NCBI GenBank assembly: GCA_000433775.1
Contig: HF998470.1
Location: forward strand, 1-5,389
DNA: 5,389 nt
Reading direction: 5' to 3'
From: Corallococcus sp. CAG:1435
Lineage (GTDB): Bacteria > Bacillota > Clostridia > Christensenellales > CAG-314
Made by a program: the position numbers and the translations under genes. A model generated the notes under the pieces. It was not told the origin of the DNA. It saw nothing but the letters and a program-made list of their open reading frames with translations, and ran no database searches. Shown here piece after piece: positions 5,211-5,389 of the stretch (the first letter of the stretch is position 1; each line of letters begins with the position of its first letter).

Positions 5211-5305
5211 TTTCATCGGGCTTGGGGCTGTCGCCCCGTTGCCTTCGGCAACTCCATACCCCGAAGGTAAAAAGAAAGGTACCTGCATAAACAGGTACCT
5301 TATTG
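5211..5305 (-). repeat. 95-bp structured repeat with terminator, right copy beside tRNA
   Basis: Direct copy of 3233-3327 with one mismatch (5230), offset 1978 bases. It overlaps the last two bases of the CCA end of the initiator tRNA gene. It provides that gene's terminator and then carries the same GGGGC and GTTGCC hairpins. Near-identity, set against the poor conservation of the other repeats in the window, points to a recent duplication or to strong constraint. Confidence 0.85.
5276..5301 (-). terminator. Rho-independent terminator of the initiator tRNA gene
   Basis: A perfect 10-bp stem, AAGGTACCTG / CAGGTACCTT, followed on the minus strand by TTTCTTTTTAC. It starts three bases past the CCA end of the tRNA. 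Confidence 0.85.
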
Positions 5306-5381
5306 GTTGCGGGGGCAGGATTTGAACCATACGACCTTCGGGTTATGAGCCCGATGAGCTACCAGACTGCTCTACCCCGCG
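5304..5381 (-). tRNA. Initiator tRNA-fMet (anticodon CAT), with a T-stem insertion
   Basis: 78 bases including an encoded CCA. Initiator features are clear: a C1-A72 mismatch (ends CGCGGGG and CCCCGCA), an A11-T24 pair in the D stem (GAGC / GCTC), and three G-C pairs closing the anticodon loop (GGG-CTCATAA-CCC; anticodon at 5345-5347). The usual length is 77. The extra base is in the T arm: GTATGG precedes TTCAAAT where GTAGG would pair fully with CCTGC, so one T (plus-strand A at 5329) bulges out of the stem. It may be a sequencing error, a tolerated variant or a damaged gene. The promoter lies beyond the window. Confidence 0.9.
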
Positions 5382-5389
5382 ATATATGT

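Overview
The window looks like a chromosomal, accessory-type stretch from a low-GC Gram-positive bacterium, probably an uncultured gut member of Clostridia. The signs are AGGAGG-type ribosome binding sites, sigma-A promoters, strong stem plus T-run terminators, a CCA-encoding initiator tRNA gene, and protein families of the kind seen in that group. This placement is inference. All recognisable genes lie on the minus strand, and more than half of the window is non-coding and rich in repeats.

Layout, left to right. 1-306: AT-rich, no gene seen. 307-419 and 2036-2152: two inverted copies of a ~115-bp IS30-derived miniature element, each with its own perfect 5-bp target duplication. Between them lies a minus-strand gene (522-1250) for a membrane-anchored protein of unknown function, with its promoter and terminator, and then an AT-rich region with a diverged ~216-bp tandem repeat. 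The right-hand miniature element is inserted in the second repeat unit. 2254-2730: a second minus-strand unknown gene, with a textbook promoter (2866-2894), a long leader and a terminator (2216-2245). 2895-3232: no gene seen.

3233-5305 is a nested structure. The outermost layer is a 95-bp repeat present twice in direct orientation (3233-3327 and 5211-5305, one mismatch). Each copy carries a minus-strand terminator, and the right copy ends the initiator tRNA gene at 5304-5381. Inside these are two homologous structured elements in inverted orientation (3341-3427 and 4999-5087). Between them is one gene, a membrane-bound XRE-type regulator with a YcxB-like domain, five membrane segments and an extracytoplasmic C-terminal domain. 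It is split by a -1 frameshift exactly at a T TTT TTA heptamer.

The regulator module looks like a self-contained cassette placed downstream of tRNA-fMet: one gene, its own promoter, a candidate operator, and paired repeats on both sides. No transposase, integrase or partner operon is visible, so mobility is only suggested. The tRNA gene has a one-base insertion in its T stem. With the homopolymer frameshift, that makes two single-base indels in conserved features, so sequencing or assembly error must be excluded before either is given a biological meaning.
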